Source: Parvularcula sp964219355
GTDB taxonomy: Bacteria > Pseudomonadota > Alphaproteobacteria > Caulobacterales > Parvularculaceae
NCBI GenBank assembly: GCA_964219355.1
Contig: CAXPOZ010000004.1
Coordinates: 62,001 to 126,000, forward strand
Reading direction: 5' to 3'
Length of the DNA: 64,000 bases
The position numbers and the translations under genes were made by a program. Under the pieces are notes generated by a model. It saw nothing but the letters and a program-made list of their open reading frames with translations. It ran no database searches and was not told where the DNA came from. Shown one piece after another: positions 33,262-41,402 of this stretch. Positions within the stretch are counted from its first letter, which is position 1, and every line of letters begins with the position of its first letter.

Positions 33262-33880
33262 GTGACCCATCCCGTTTCCGCGACGGGAAACTCACAATAT
33301 TAGCGTGAGGTGTTTCTTCCGCAGTCGCGCTGCGGAGAGCCGTCAGGGCGGCCATTATATATTTCTCTACGCTGCTCACTGAAACTTTGAGCGCCTCTGC
33401 AATCTGGATGTAATTCTTCCCTTCGAAACGGTTCATGACGAATGCACGGCGCTGACGCTCCGGCAGTTGCTTGATCGCGGCAAGCGATGCCTTTGCTTCC
33501 GCCTTGGCCATCGCGGCGCGTTCGGGTGATGGGGCTTCGCAGGCGACGAATTCGATTTCATTGGCGGCCCCGCCATCGCTGTCGCGAGCGCCTGATGCAC
33601 GCCAGCGGCCACGAGCCCGAAACTCATTCGCTGCGAGATTTGCCGCCGTCTTGAACAATAGCGGTTTCAGATTTTCGATGTGGTTATGCTCTGCGTATTT
33701 CCAAACGCGCAGATAGGTTTCCTGCGCAAGGTCCTGCGCCAGATCCTGATCACCAAATTTTTTCGTTAGCCATGACACAAGCAACCGATCGTACCGGCGC
33801 AAGCCGCGTTCGGTGGCTTTCCTGTCATGTGCCGTCAAGGTTGCCTTGCCGGCTATTTCATCGCCCATCACGCTCACCAT
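33254..33880 (-). CDS. ECF sigma factor (FecI-like)
   Basis: 208 residues from ATG 33880. Earlier (33922) and later (33868) in-frame starts cannot be excluded. Region 2 is DRLLVSWLTKKFGDQDLAQDLAQETYLRVWKYAE, a double copy of DQDLAQDLAQ that suits the region 2.1 helix. Region 4 is LPERQRRAFVMNRFEGKNYIQIAEALKVSVSSVEKYIMAALTALR, a clear helix-turn-helix. Such factors direct transcription of their own operon's receptor, here the STN TonB receptor. The gene is divergent from two further TonB receptors, across a 484-base gap. Confidence 0.9.
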   Translation of the reverse strand: MVSVMGDEIAGKATLTAHDRKATERGLRRYDRLLVSWLTKKFGDQDLAQDLAQETYLRVWKYAEHNHIENLKPLLFKTAANLAANEFRARGRWRASGARDSDGGAANEIEFVACEAPSPERAAMAKAEAKASLAAIKQLPERQRRAFVMNRFEGKNYIQIAEALKVSVSSVEKYIMAALTALRSATAEETPHANIVSFPSRKRDGSHE

Positions 33881-34042
33881 CACACCTGCTGTGCTGCAGG
33901 CAAATATTGATCCAGCTCCCAATCCGCCGCCTCAGAATTTCCCTCTGCACTTTTCGTGCATTTTCTTTGAGGGGTCGTCCTCTAGCGGTGTCTCAGGAAC
34001 AGGATCGCTGGTGAACACTGACGATCCTAACCCCAAATTCCA

Positions 34043-34076
34043 GGCCGGTTCGTTCTGTGCAATTTACGAACCGGCC
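34043..34076 (+). terminator. Orphan intrinsic terminator-like hairpin
   Basis: GGCCGGTTCGT and ACGAACCGGCC form a perfect 11-base stem with a 12-base loop, followed by ATTTTTC. The T-run is on the plus strand only, yet the nearest upstream gene is on the minus strand, so no annotated gene ends here. Confidence 0.65.
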
Positions 34077-34212
34077 ATTTTTCTACACTGCCCCGAAATC
34101 TCTAACGAAGGCAAGCCTGCTCTTTTGGCGTCAGGTTCATGCGTTTTCGTGCGGTATATATAGAGACATCAAGCGTGGCAGGATCGGTTCATGAACCTCC
34201 CCAAAACCTGAT

Positions 34213-34360
34213 TGTGACGATTTTGCCACATTCCGCCCCACTGTCTGAGCCTCAACTGAGGAAGCGCAGCCTCGCCGTGTCCTATTCTCGACAGGCGGGC
34301 CGGCGAGGTGCCGGTATTGGATCGTACCGCCTAGTCCAACCATAAAATTGATAGGCGAAA
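34213..34360 (+). promoter_or_regulatory. Conserved 5' leader, copy 1 (before TonB receptor 1)
   Basis: Three blocks are shared with 37352-37517. Block A is TGTGACGATTTTGCCACAT (34213-34231; 16 of 19 bases match). Block B (34269-34320) begins GCCTCGCCGTGTCC and ends GGTGCCGGTATTGG, including a small hairpin CCGGC-GAGGT-GCCGG. Block C is GATAGGCGAAA (34350-34360), probably the ribosome-binding site. Function is unknown. Confidence 0.6.
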
Positions 34361-34364
34361 CGAG

Positions 34365-37253
34365 ATGAAAATCAGAACTGAAGAAACGGGACGCACCCGC
34401 GTCCTGACGATGACGTCTGCCCTGGCGCTCGTCATGGCAGGCTTCATGGCGGCTCCCGCATCCGCACAGGATGATGGTGCGGATGATGATAATGGCGACA
34501 CAGTCGTCGTCACCGGGTCTCGCGTTGCCAGAGATACATTCACGGCCGAATCCCCCGTGACGGTCATTTCCGGCGAGGCGTTGCAGCTATCTGGTGACCT
34601 CGACCTGGGGGAAGTCCTCCGTAAACAGCTGGCCGTCGGCGATGGCGGTTTTACACAGAGTAACGTGCTGTCCGGTGGCGGCGCCCAGTCTGTCGACCTT
34701 CGCAGTCTTGGTGCGGACCGTACGCTGAACCTGATCAATGGTCGCCGCGTCGCGTCTTTTGCTGACTCCCTGCAAAACGAAGCTGCGGACCTCAGCTTTA
34801 TCCCGCAGGCCATGGTCGAACGGATCGAGATCCTTCGTGACGGGGCCTCCGCGGTCTATGGCGCTGACGCTGTCAGCGGTGTGGTGAACATCATCCTCAA
34901 GGATAATTTCGAAGGGTTCGAAGTCAGCGGCTTTGCTGGAAGAAGCACTTTCGATGATCGCGACCAGTTGCAGGTCCAGGCCGTTCTGGGCACCAATTTC
35001 GATCGCGGGAATATCGTTTTTTCGGCTGAGTACAATTATGCCGAACTCGTTCCGCAAACGAACCGTGACTGGGCTGTCCCGACAATCTCCTTTATCGGCG
35101 AAGGCAGCCAGACGATTGCCAACGGCTCTTCTGCCCATCCGGGCGGCGCGTTTATCTTTGACACAAATGGCGATGGCGTCTTTAGCATCAACTCGGCATT
35201 TGCCGGCGATGACAATTTCTTCTGTACGCTCCCCATACGTCTCGGCGGTGATGAAATCACCGATGTCGGCCTAAATGGCTGCCCGTCTTTTGCGCCTTCA
35301 GCAATCGATGAGCTTCCCGAAGGCCGGTATGACTACGCGCTTGAGCAGTCGATCCTGAACGGCAGTGAAGTCATCAACATTGCGACGACCGGTCATTATG
35401 ACCTCAATGAGAATGTCAGAGCGTTCCTTGAATTCCAGTATTCCGACCGCGAATCTGTCAGCAAGTTGGACGGCAACCCGTTCTTCCAGGGGAATGGACC
35501 TGGCAACTTCCCCAACGTCGATATTCCCGGAACCAACCCCTACAACCCATATCCGGGTGAAGCTGCTCAGCTTTATCGCCTGCGTCCGTCGTCAACGGTC
35601 GGCACACGACGTTCCGACATCGATGCTTCCTCCATGCGGATGGTTTTTGGCCTGCAAGGCGAGGATCTGTGGGACAGGTTCAACTGGGAGCTTTCCTATC
35701 TCTACTCTGAAGTCGATTCCTCGATTGCCTCACAAGGCATCTTCAATATGCAACGACTGCAGACAATTGTTGATCCGGCTCTCTGTGCGGCAGACCCTGT
35801 CTGCGTAAGTTCTTTGCAGCCGGGCTCTCTCGGTGCCCTCGATGTCTACCGTCCGGGAAATTGGTCACAATCCGAAATCAACTATTTCGGCTATACAGCT
35901 GAGTCCCGTTCGCGCTTCACGCAGGAAGCCGTTTCCGGCTTTATTGGAGGGGACATTTTCGAGCTCCCCGCAGGGCCTCTAGGTGCCGTCATTGGCTTTG
36001 ATTATCGCGAGGAAACCGTCGACATCAATCCTGACTCCATCACCGAATCTGGCGTCAGTATCGCAAACCAGACGTTCTCTACGAAAGGGGCCTTTGACAC
36101 TTATGAAGTCTTCGGTGAGCTGAACATCCCGCTCCTAAAGGATGTGCCTCTTGTGGACTATCTGTCCCTGAACCTTCAGGGCCGCGCGTTTGAATACTCA
36201 AACTTCGGTAGCGATTCTGTCTACAAGGTCGGCGTCAACTGGACTGTCACGGATGAACTGCGGATCCGCAGTACGCTCGGTACTGCCTTCCGTGCACCAA
36301 CCCTCGTAGATGTCTTCTCGGGCGGGACGGTCGGCTTCTTCTCAATCAACGATCCGTGTAGTGGCACGACGTTGACGGGCCCCGAAGGTACGGCCACGCG
36401 CCTTGCCAACTGTGCGTCCGCTGGCCCGCTTGGCGTTCCCATGGGCTATCAGCAACCGGCTCAACAGCTTCCTGTCCTTGGTGGGGGTGACCTTGCAGAT
36501 GGCACCTTCGATCTTGAACCAGAACTGGCAGAGACCTTCACTTTTGGTGTGATCTACTCACCGAGCTTCATCAGTGGGCTGCGGGTCTCTGCAGATTACT
36601 ATGACATCGAAGTCGATAATTTCATTTCGGTGACTGATCTTGAAAACGAGATTCTGGACGTCTGCTATGACAGCCCGAATTTGAGTGATCCGACCTGCTC
36701 ACTCATCACACGGGATGCCAATGGCAACCTTCAGAATCTCACACGGACGCCGATCAACCGGACACCTCCGCTTGAGACGTCCGGCATCGATTGGGCTGTG
36801 GACTACAGCTTCAATGCTGGTCCAGGCGTTGCCAGCCTGAGCCATCGCGGGACATATGTTCTCGAGTTCAGCCTGTTCCCCGGTGAAGGGAACTACGGCG
36901 GCGCAACAACAGGCCAAGGTGCCGTTCCAGAATACCGCCTGACAGGCGCTGCGCGTTATGACTGGAACAACATGTTCGGTGAGCTGCGGGCAAACTACAC
37001 GCCCGAAATGGATGACGTGAATTACGGGGGCGATAACGCTCTTGGTTATGATGTCATCGACAGCCTGCTGATCTTCGACGCCGTCGGTGGTTGGGAAATC
37101 GATGATAGCACCAAGCTGTCAGTCGGGATCAACAACCTGACCAATGAAGAGCCGCCCTATGCCTTCAACATCGGCGCCAATGCGCTGGTCGGTGTGCATG
37201 GCTCGGCAGTGGTTGGGAGGTACTATTTCGCCCGGATCACCAAACGCTTCTGA
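34365..37253 (+). CDS. TonB-dependent receptor 1 (no STN domain)
   Basis: 962 residues. The signal peptide runs to APASA. A TonB-box-like TVVVTGSRV follows, then the plug (DVLR-type GEVLRKQLAV, SVDLRSLGADRTLNLINGRR, RIEILRDGASAVYGADAVSGVVNIILK) and a large beta barrel ending in ARITKRF with terminal Phe. Length and the GADRTLNLINGRR form resemble the large receptors used by sphingomonads and Caulobacter relatives for oligosaccharides or other bulky nutrients, but the ligand cannot be told. It is followed by two hairpins and a second receptor with the same leader. Confidence 0.93.
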   Translation: MKIRTEETGRTRVLTMTSALALVMAGFMAAPASAQDDGADDDNGDTVVVTGSRVARDTFTAESPVTVISGEALQLSGDLDLGEVLRKQLAVGDGGFTQSNVLSGGGAQSVDLRSLGADRTLNLINGRRVASFADSLQNEAADLSFIPQAMVERIEILRDGASAVYGADAVSGVVNIILKDNFEGFEVSGFAGRSTFDDRDQLQVQAVLGTNFDRGNIVFSAEYNYAELVPQTNRDWAVPTISFIGEGSQTIANGSSAHPGGAFIFDTNGDGVFSINSAFAGDDNFFCTLPIRLGGDEITDVGLNGCPSFAPSAIDELPEGRYDYALEQSILNGSEVINIATTGHYDLNENVRAFLEFQYSDRESVSKLDGNPFFQGNGPGNFPNVDIPGTNPYNPYPGEAAQLYRLRPSSTVGTRRSDIDASSMRMVFGLQGEDLWDRFNWELSYLYSEVDSSIASQGIFNMQRLQTIVDPALCAADPVCVSSLQPGSLGALDVYRPGNWSQSEINYFGYTAESRSRFTQEAVSGFIGGDIFELPAGPLGAVIGFDYREETVDINPDSITESGVSIANQTFSTKGAFDTYEVFGELNIPLLKDVPLVDYLSLNLQGRAFEYSNFGSDSVYKVGVNWTVTDELRIRSTLGTAFRAPTLVDVFSGGTVGFFSINDPCSGTTLTGPEGTATRLANCASAGPLGVPMGYQQPAQQLPVLGGGDLADGTFDLEPELAETFTFGVIYSPSFISGLRVSADYYDIEVDNFISVTDLENEILDVCYDSPNLSDPTCSLITRDANGNLQNLTRTPINRTPPLETSGIDWAVDYSFNAGPGVASLSHRGTYVLEFSLFPGEGNYGGATTGQGAVPEYRLTGAARYDWNNMFGELRANYTPEMDDVNYGGDNALGYDVIDSLLIFDAVGGWEIDDSTKLSVGINNLTNEEPPYAFNIGANALVGVHGSAVVGRYYFARITKRF

Positions 37254-37263
37254 TCCAATCAAC

Positions 37264-37329
37264 GCCGGGAAAGCCGAGCTTTCCCGGCAAGGATCGCATT
37301 ATCGTCATCCCTGCCCTCCCGGCAGGGAT
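37264..37329 (+). terminator. Two consecutive hairpins after TonB receptor 1
   Basis: Hairpin one (37264-37288): GCCGGGAAAGC-CGA-GCTTTCCCGGC, an 11-base perfect stem. Hairpin two (37307-37329): ATCCCTGCC-CTCCC-GGCAGGGAT, 9 bases, followed within three bases by a TTTT run. The second is the better terminator. Together they would insulate the second receptor's leader. Confidence 0.65.
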
Positions 37330-37351
37330 GACTTTTCTGCCTGCTCCCCAA

Positions 37352-37517
37352 TGTGACAATTTTACTACATGTCTGGCCGCATTCATTTGCCGCCCTGAGG
37401 GAGAGCTCTTGCCTCGTGTCCTAGCTTTGACGGGCGGACCGGCGGGGTGCCGGTATTGGGGGCGCGTGAGCGCAGCCGGATCGAGCCGTCGCGTCAAACT
37501 ACAGTCGATAGGCGAAA
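37352..37517 (+). promoter_or_regulatory. Conserved 5' leader, copy 2 (before TonB receptor 2)
   Basis: Block A is TGTGACAATTTTACTACAT (37352-37370). Block B (37411-37459) starts GCCTCGTGTCCTAG and ends GGTGCCGGTATTGG, with hairpin ACCGGC-GGGGT-GCCGGT. Block C GATAGGCGAAA is at 37507-37517. Order and spacing follow copy 1 although the intervening bases have diverged. Confidence 0.6.
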
Positions 37518-37519
37518 TC

Positions 37520-40500
37520 ATGAGAAAAATGGAATTTGAAGAAGTTGGGCGAAATCGGTTGCTCACGGTGACCTCGCTCATCGCACTTATGGCGGCCGGC
37601 ACAGCCACCACAGGTGCATGGGCACAGGATACGAGTGGTGATTCAGGGGTAGATACGATCAACGAGGAAGAACTCGATGATCAGGACAGCGGTGATACAG
37701 TTGTTGTCACAGGGTCGCGCGTTCGCCGCGATACCTTCACCTCGATCTCGCCACTTCAGGTCATTGATGCACAAGAGTCACTCGAAGTCGGTCTGATCGA
37801 CCCATCGCAGATCCTGCAACAATCCGAAGCGGCTTCAGGCCAACAGATCGATTCCACATTCGCTGGACTCGTCCTCTCCAACGGTCCGGGCTCTGAAACC
37901 GTCAACCTTCGCGGCCTTGGCGCGAACCGCACTCTGCTCCTCATCAATGGTCGTCGGATGGCACCAGCGGGTGTCGAGGGGGCGCCTTTCGCGCCGTCCA
38001 TCAACCTCGTCCCCGGCTCACTCGTTCAGCGTTATGACCTCCTTCTTGATGGTGCTTCATCCGTCTACGGTTCTGACGCTGTGGCCGGCGTGGGCAACAT
38101 CATTCTGCGCAAGGACTTTGAAGGTCTGGAACTTCAGGCATCTGGCGATTACCCGACTGAAGGCGCTGGCCGCGACTACACGCTGAGCGCAGCGTGGGGT
38201 AAGAACACAGATCGCGGCTTCTTTGGTCTCGGTGTCGAATATGACTATCAGGAAGAGGTCAAACTTTCTGACCGCGATTTCCTTTCGGGATGCGACCAGG
38301 ATATCGAAATCACCGAGTCTGGTGAAATTCGTTCTCAGTCAATTGATTTCCAGGTCCGGTATGGCGATCTCGGCCAGTTCTATCCGGCTGAATCCTGTAT
38401 CCCGGCTTCCCTCGGCCGTCGAATTCGACGTGTTCCGGGTGGACTGGGCTTTGTCTACTACACCCCTGGCGAAACCAATGTCGGCATTCCGAACTTCTCG
38501 GAAGACTCTCAATACTCTGTACCCATCGATGGCGATGGAGATGGCGTTACCGATGTTGTCTATCTCGACTATTCCCCGAACGGCGTCCTGAACAACAACT
38601 CGTTTATCAACGAGCAAAAGCGTTTCTCTGGGATGGCCTATGGCGAGTACACCTTCGAAGGCGATATGAATATCACGCCGTTCTTCGAAGCGATGTATGT
38701 GAAGAATGAAATTTTCCAGGACTCAGGTGCATCACAGCTGTTCACCGTCGTTCCGGCATTGAACCCGTTCAACCCATGTAACCCGAACCAGCCGAATGGT
38801 GTGGATTGCGGTCTGGCAGCGGACAGTCTGCTGACGAACCCGAACTATATCGAGAGCTTCCGTCGCTACTACTTTGATGGTCGCGGTGGCGGTACGCCGG
38901 GCTGCTTTGGCTTGTCACGAGATGCTTGTACGCCCGCAGCCTTTGGCCTCCTCAACGGACCGCTCGGACCTCAACAGGCCGGTGGCGGCGTGGTCGTCGA
39001 AGGCGACCGGGACATCACCGAGATCGATATCTGGCAAGCCCGCCTTGTCGGCGGTGTTCGTGCGGACCTTCCGTTCATGAGCTTTGCGACACTGAATGAT
39101 TGGGCACTGGAAGCATCATATAGCTATACAAAGTCAGATGGTGATTCTTCCCGCCCGGGCATCCGTGATGACCGTCTACACTATGCACTCGGCTTTGACC
39201 CGGTTCAGAGAACAGAGACTGGTGCGCTGGTCGACCTAGTCGCACCGTGTACGCCAATCCTGCTTGGGGATCCGAACGATCCGAGCGATGACACACCGAT
39301 CACGGTCTCATCTGACGTTGCTGATGGCTGTGTGGCGGTGAACCTTTTCGCGCCTTCGCTTTATGACAGCGTCATCGGCGATTTTGCGACACAGGCTGAA
39401 CGTGACTATGTCTTCGATACACGTGACTTTAACACTGTATACGAACAAACTGTCTTCAACGCATTCCTGACAGGCAATCTCTTTGAGCTTCCTGCGGGCG
39501 ACGTGGCAGCAGTGGTTGGTGTCGAATACAGAACTGATAAGCTCGAATCGAACCCGGACGATGTTGCGCGTGACGGGCTGTTCTTTGGCTTCTTCTCTGA
39601 TGCCGGTGGCGTCGGTGAGAAGTGGACACGAGAAGCATTCGTCGAGCTCGATGTACCTGTTCTTCAGGGCAAGCCGCTTATCCGTTCACTGGACCTGAAC
39701 GGCTCAGCGCGCTGGACGGAAGATGAGTTCTATGGTGCTGCCTGGACATACTCCGTCAAAGGGGGCTGGCGTCCATTCGACTCTCTCCTTCTCAAGGCGA
39801 GCTTCGGGACATCTTTCCGTGCACCGAACCTGCGGGAGAACTTCCTGCTTGGGACCACGGGCTTCAACAATGTCACCGACCCTTGTGTGACACCTCAGGC
39901 AGCCGTCGGTGTGGATGGTTCCTACAACCCGACTCTAGACACACGTGACCCGATCACGCTTCAGAACTGTATGGCTGAAGGCATCGATCCGACGAACTTC
40001 TCGCCGGTTCCGGGCAATGTTCAGGTATACAGCACTGAGGTTCAGTCAGGTGGTGCACTCGATCTCAACGAGGAAACCAGTGAATCATTCACGATGGGTG
40101 CCGCATTTGAACAGCCTTGGTTCGATGCCTTCGATCTGAACATCAATGTCAACTACTATGACATCGAAATCGAAGATTCAGTCATCAGCCCGACAGCACA
40201 GTTCATCCTGAATGACTGCTATTCGAACCCACAGCGGACGAACCTCTCGTCGCCATTCTGTTCACGGATTACGCGTGAGGGGCCTGGCGGTGTCGAACCG
40301 GGTCGTCTCGACGTGATCGATCAGGGCTTCATCAACCGTGACAAGGAAACTGTGACGGGTCTCGACTACAATGTTGATCTTGGTTGGGATATGACCATGT
40401 GGGATCAACCGGTCGATTTCGGCATTGATGTCCGCGCCAACCAGCTCCTTGAACGCGACAACATTCTTGTTGACGCGGCAGGCGTCGGCACACCCGACAG

Positions 40501-40936
40501 TTTTGTCGGTGAACCGAGCTTCCCGGAGTGGACTGGCCGGGTGACCCTCCGTGCCGATCTCTCTGACTATCGCTTCACCTGGCAGACCCGTTACGTAGGT
40601 GACGTGGAGCAGGACGCGGCTGGCATCGATCCGTTCTCGGATGCCTTCGATAGCCAGGGCACCGGCTTTGTCGGGCACAACTGCGGCGGTCCGACGGTGG
40701 GTGACGAGCTTTGCCGTGACGTCGGATTTGCTGACGAAGTGTTCTACCACACAGCCTCGATCCGCTATCAGGGTGATACCTGGCGCGTCGTTGCAGGTGT
40801 CGAGAACATCTTTGCCACCGAACCGGCTCTCGTGAATGGTGGCGAGTTCCAGGCGAACAACAATGCCGCAATCGGTGCCGGCTATCTTTACGATGGCCGT
40901 CAGTACTTCCTCACAGTACGGAAGAAGTTCTACTAA
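37520..40936 (+). CDS. TonB-dependent receptor 2 (no STN domain)
   Basis: 1138 residues from ATG 37520. The GATAGGCGAAA ribosome-binding block lies two bases upstream, as it lies four bases upstream in receptor 1, so the longer upstream frame is rejected. The signal peptide ends near TTGAWA. An acidic stretch (INEEELDDQDSGD) precedes TVVVTGSRV, the plug (SETVNLRGLGANRTLLLINGRR, RYDLLLDGASSVYGSDAV) and the barrel, ending FLTVRKKFY with Tyr instead of Phe. Compared with receptor 1 it carries long extra barrel loops rich in Asn/Pro/Cys (for example NPFNPCNPNQPNG). Ligand unknown. Followed by a strong terminator. Confidence 0.93.
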   Translation: MRKMEFEEVGRNRLLTVTSLIALMAAGTATTGAWAQDTSGDSGVDTINEEELDDQDSGDTVVVTGSRVRRDTFTSISPLQVIDAQESLEVGLIDPSQILQQSEAASGQQIDSTFAGLVLSNGPGSETVNLRGLGANRTLLLINGRRMAPAGVEGAPFAPSINLVPGSLVQRYDLLLDGASSVYGSDAVAGVGNIILRKDFEGLELQASGDYPTEGAGRDYTLSAAWGKNTDRGFFGLGVEYDYQEEVKLSDRDFLSGCDQDIEITESGEIRSQSIDFQVRYGDLGQFYPAESCIPASLGRRIRRVPGGLGFVYYTPGETNVGIPNFSEDSQYSVPIDGDGDGVTDVVYLDYSPNGVLNNNSFINEQKRFSGMAYGEYTFEGDMNITPFFEAMYVKNEIFQDSGASQLFTVVPALNPFNPCNPNQPNGVDCGLAADSLLTNPNYIESFRRYYFDGRGGGTPGCFGLSRDACTPAAFGLLNGPLGPQQAGGGVVVEGDRDITEIDIWQARLVGGVRADLPFMSFATLNDWALEASYSYTKSDGDSSRPGIRDDRLHYALGFDPVQRTETGALVDLVAPCTPILLGDPNDPSDDTPITVSSDVADGCVAVNLFAPSLYDSVIGDFATQAERDYVFDTRDFNTVYEQTVFNAFLTGNLFELPAGDVAAVVGVEYRTDKLESNPDDVARDGLFFGFFSDAGGVGEKWTREAFVELDVPVLQGKPLIRSLDLNGSARWTEDEFYGAAWTYSVKGGWRPFDSLLLKASFGTSFRAPNLRENFLLGTTGFNNVTDPCVTPQAAVGVDGSYNPTLDTRDPITLQNCMAEGIDPTNFSPVPGNVQVYSTEVQSGGALDLNEETSESFTMGAAFEQPWFDAFDLNINVNYYDIEIEDSVISPTAQFILNDCYSNPQRTNLSSPFCSRITREGPGGVEPGRLDVIDQGFINRDKETVTGLDYNVDLGWDMTMWDQPVDFGIDVRANQLLERDNILVDAAGVGTPDSFVGEPSFPEWTGRVTLRADLSDYRFTWQTRYVGDVEQDAAGIDPFSDAFDSQGTGFVGHNCGGPTVGDELCRDVGFADEVFYHTASIRYQGDTWRVVAGVENIFATEPALVNGGEFQANNNAAIGAGYLYDGRQYFLTVRKKFY

Positions 40937-40966
40937 GAGGTCTCTCCCAGACTCTCTTCCTAGTAG

Positions 40967-40999
40967 AAGGCCTCGCGGAGAAATCCGCGGGGCCTTTTT
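40967..40999 (+). terminator. Intrinsic terminator after TonB receptor 2
   Basis: AAGGCC-T-CGCGGA and TCCGCG-G-GGCC form a stem of about 12 pairs around loop GAAA, followed by TTTTT. It is 31 bases after the receptor stop codon. Confidence 0.85.
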
Positions 41000-41185
41000 C
41001 ATTAGGTGCCTCAAACGACACAGCAGCGCGAAAAGCTCACCTGAAGACTATGAGATAAGATGGCGCATCGAGACGATGCCTACACCCCAGCTCCTCTTCC
41101 CCATGGCCGTTTGTGAGGAATCGCAGATTTTCTCTCAGCCCCTCTGGCCTATTGGCTGAACGGGCCGTATAGACCGCCATTCGGA

Positions 41186-41270
41186 GCGGGTGTGGCGGAA
41201 CTGGTAGACGCACCAGATTTAGGTTCTGGCGCCGCAAGGTGTGGAGGTTCGAGTCCTCTCACCCGCACCA
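41186..41270 (+). tRNA. tRNA-Leu, anticodon TAG
   Basis: 85 bases including encoded CCA. The acceptor stem GCGGGTG pairs with CACCCGC. The anticodon arm is CCAGA-TTTAGGT-TCTGG, giving anticodon TAG (reads CTA/CTN leucine codons). A long variable arm (class II) fits leucine. The T arm contains GTTCGAGTC. A GC-rich hairpin follows at 41279-41304. Confidence 0.95.
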
Positions 41271-41278
41271 TCTAACCC

Positions 41279-41304
41279 GGCCTCGCGTTTCGCTGCTTGA
41301 GGCC
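41279..41304 (+). terminator. Possible terminator after tRNA-Leu
   Basis: GGCCTC and GAGGCC form a 6-base stem with inner partial pairing, followed by GTTTATTATT. Weaker than the other terminators in the window. Confidence 0.45.
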
Positions 41305-41402
41305 GTTTATTATTGCGTTACTGCCTTTTGATGTTCGAGCGCATGTCCGCATCGAGGCGACCCCCTCGCCTGCAATCTCTCTTTTGCTGGTGAACAGTAC
41401 GC

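Larger units (their letters stand above)
33881..34364. other. Long divergent intergenic region with hairpin and receptor leader
   Basis: About 480 bases without a convincing coding sequence. It contains a strong terminator-like hairpin at 34043-34076 and, from 34213, three blocks that recur before the second TonB receptor. The hairpin faces rightward, so a short rightward transcript may end there. No tRNA or riboswitch class was recognised. Confidence 0.6.

Noticed and set aside
37328..37519. Upstream extension of TonB receptor 2
   Set aside because: The added 64 residues are not signal-like, lie in the conserved leader and precede the ribosome site shared with receptor 1.
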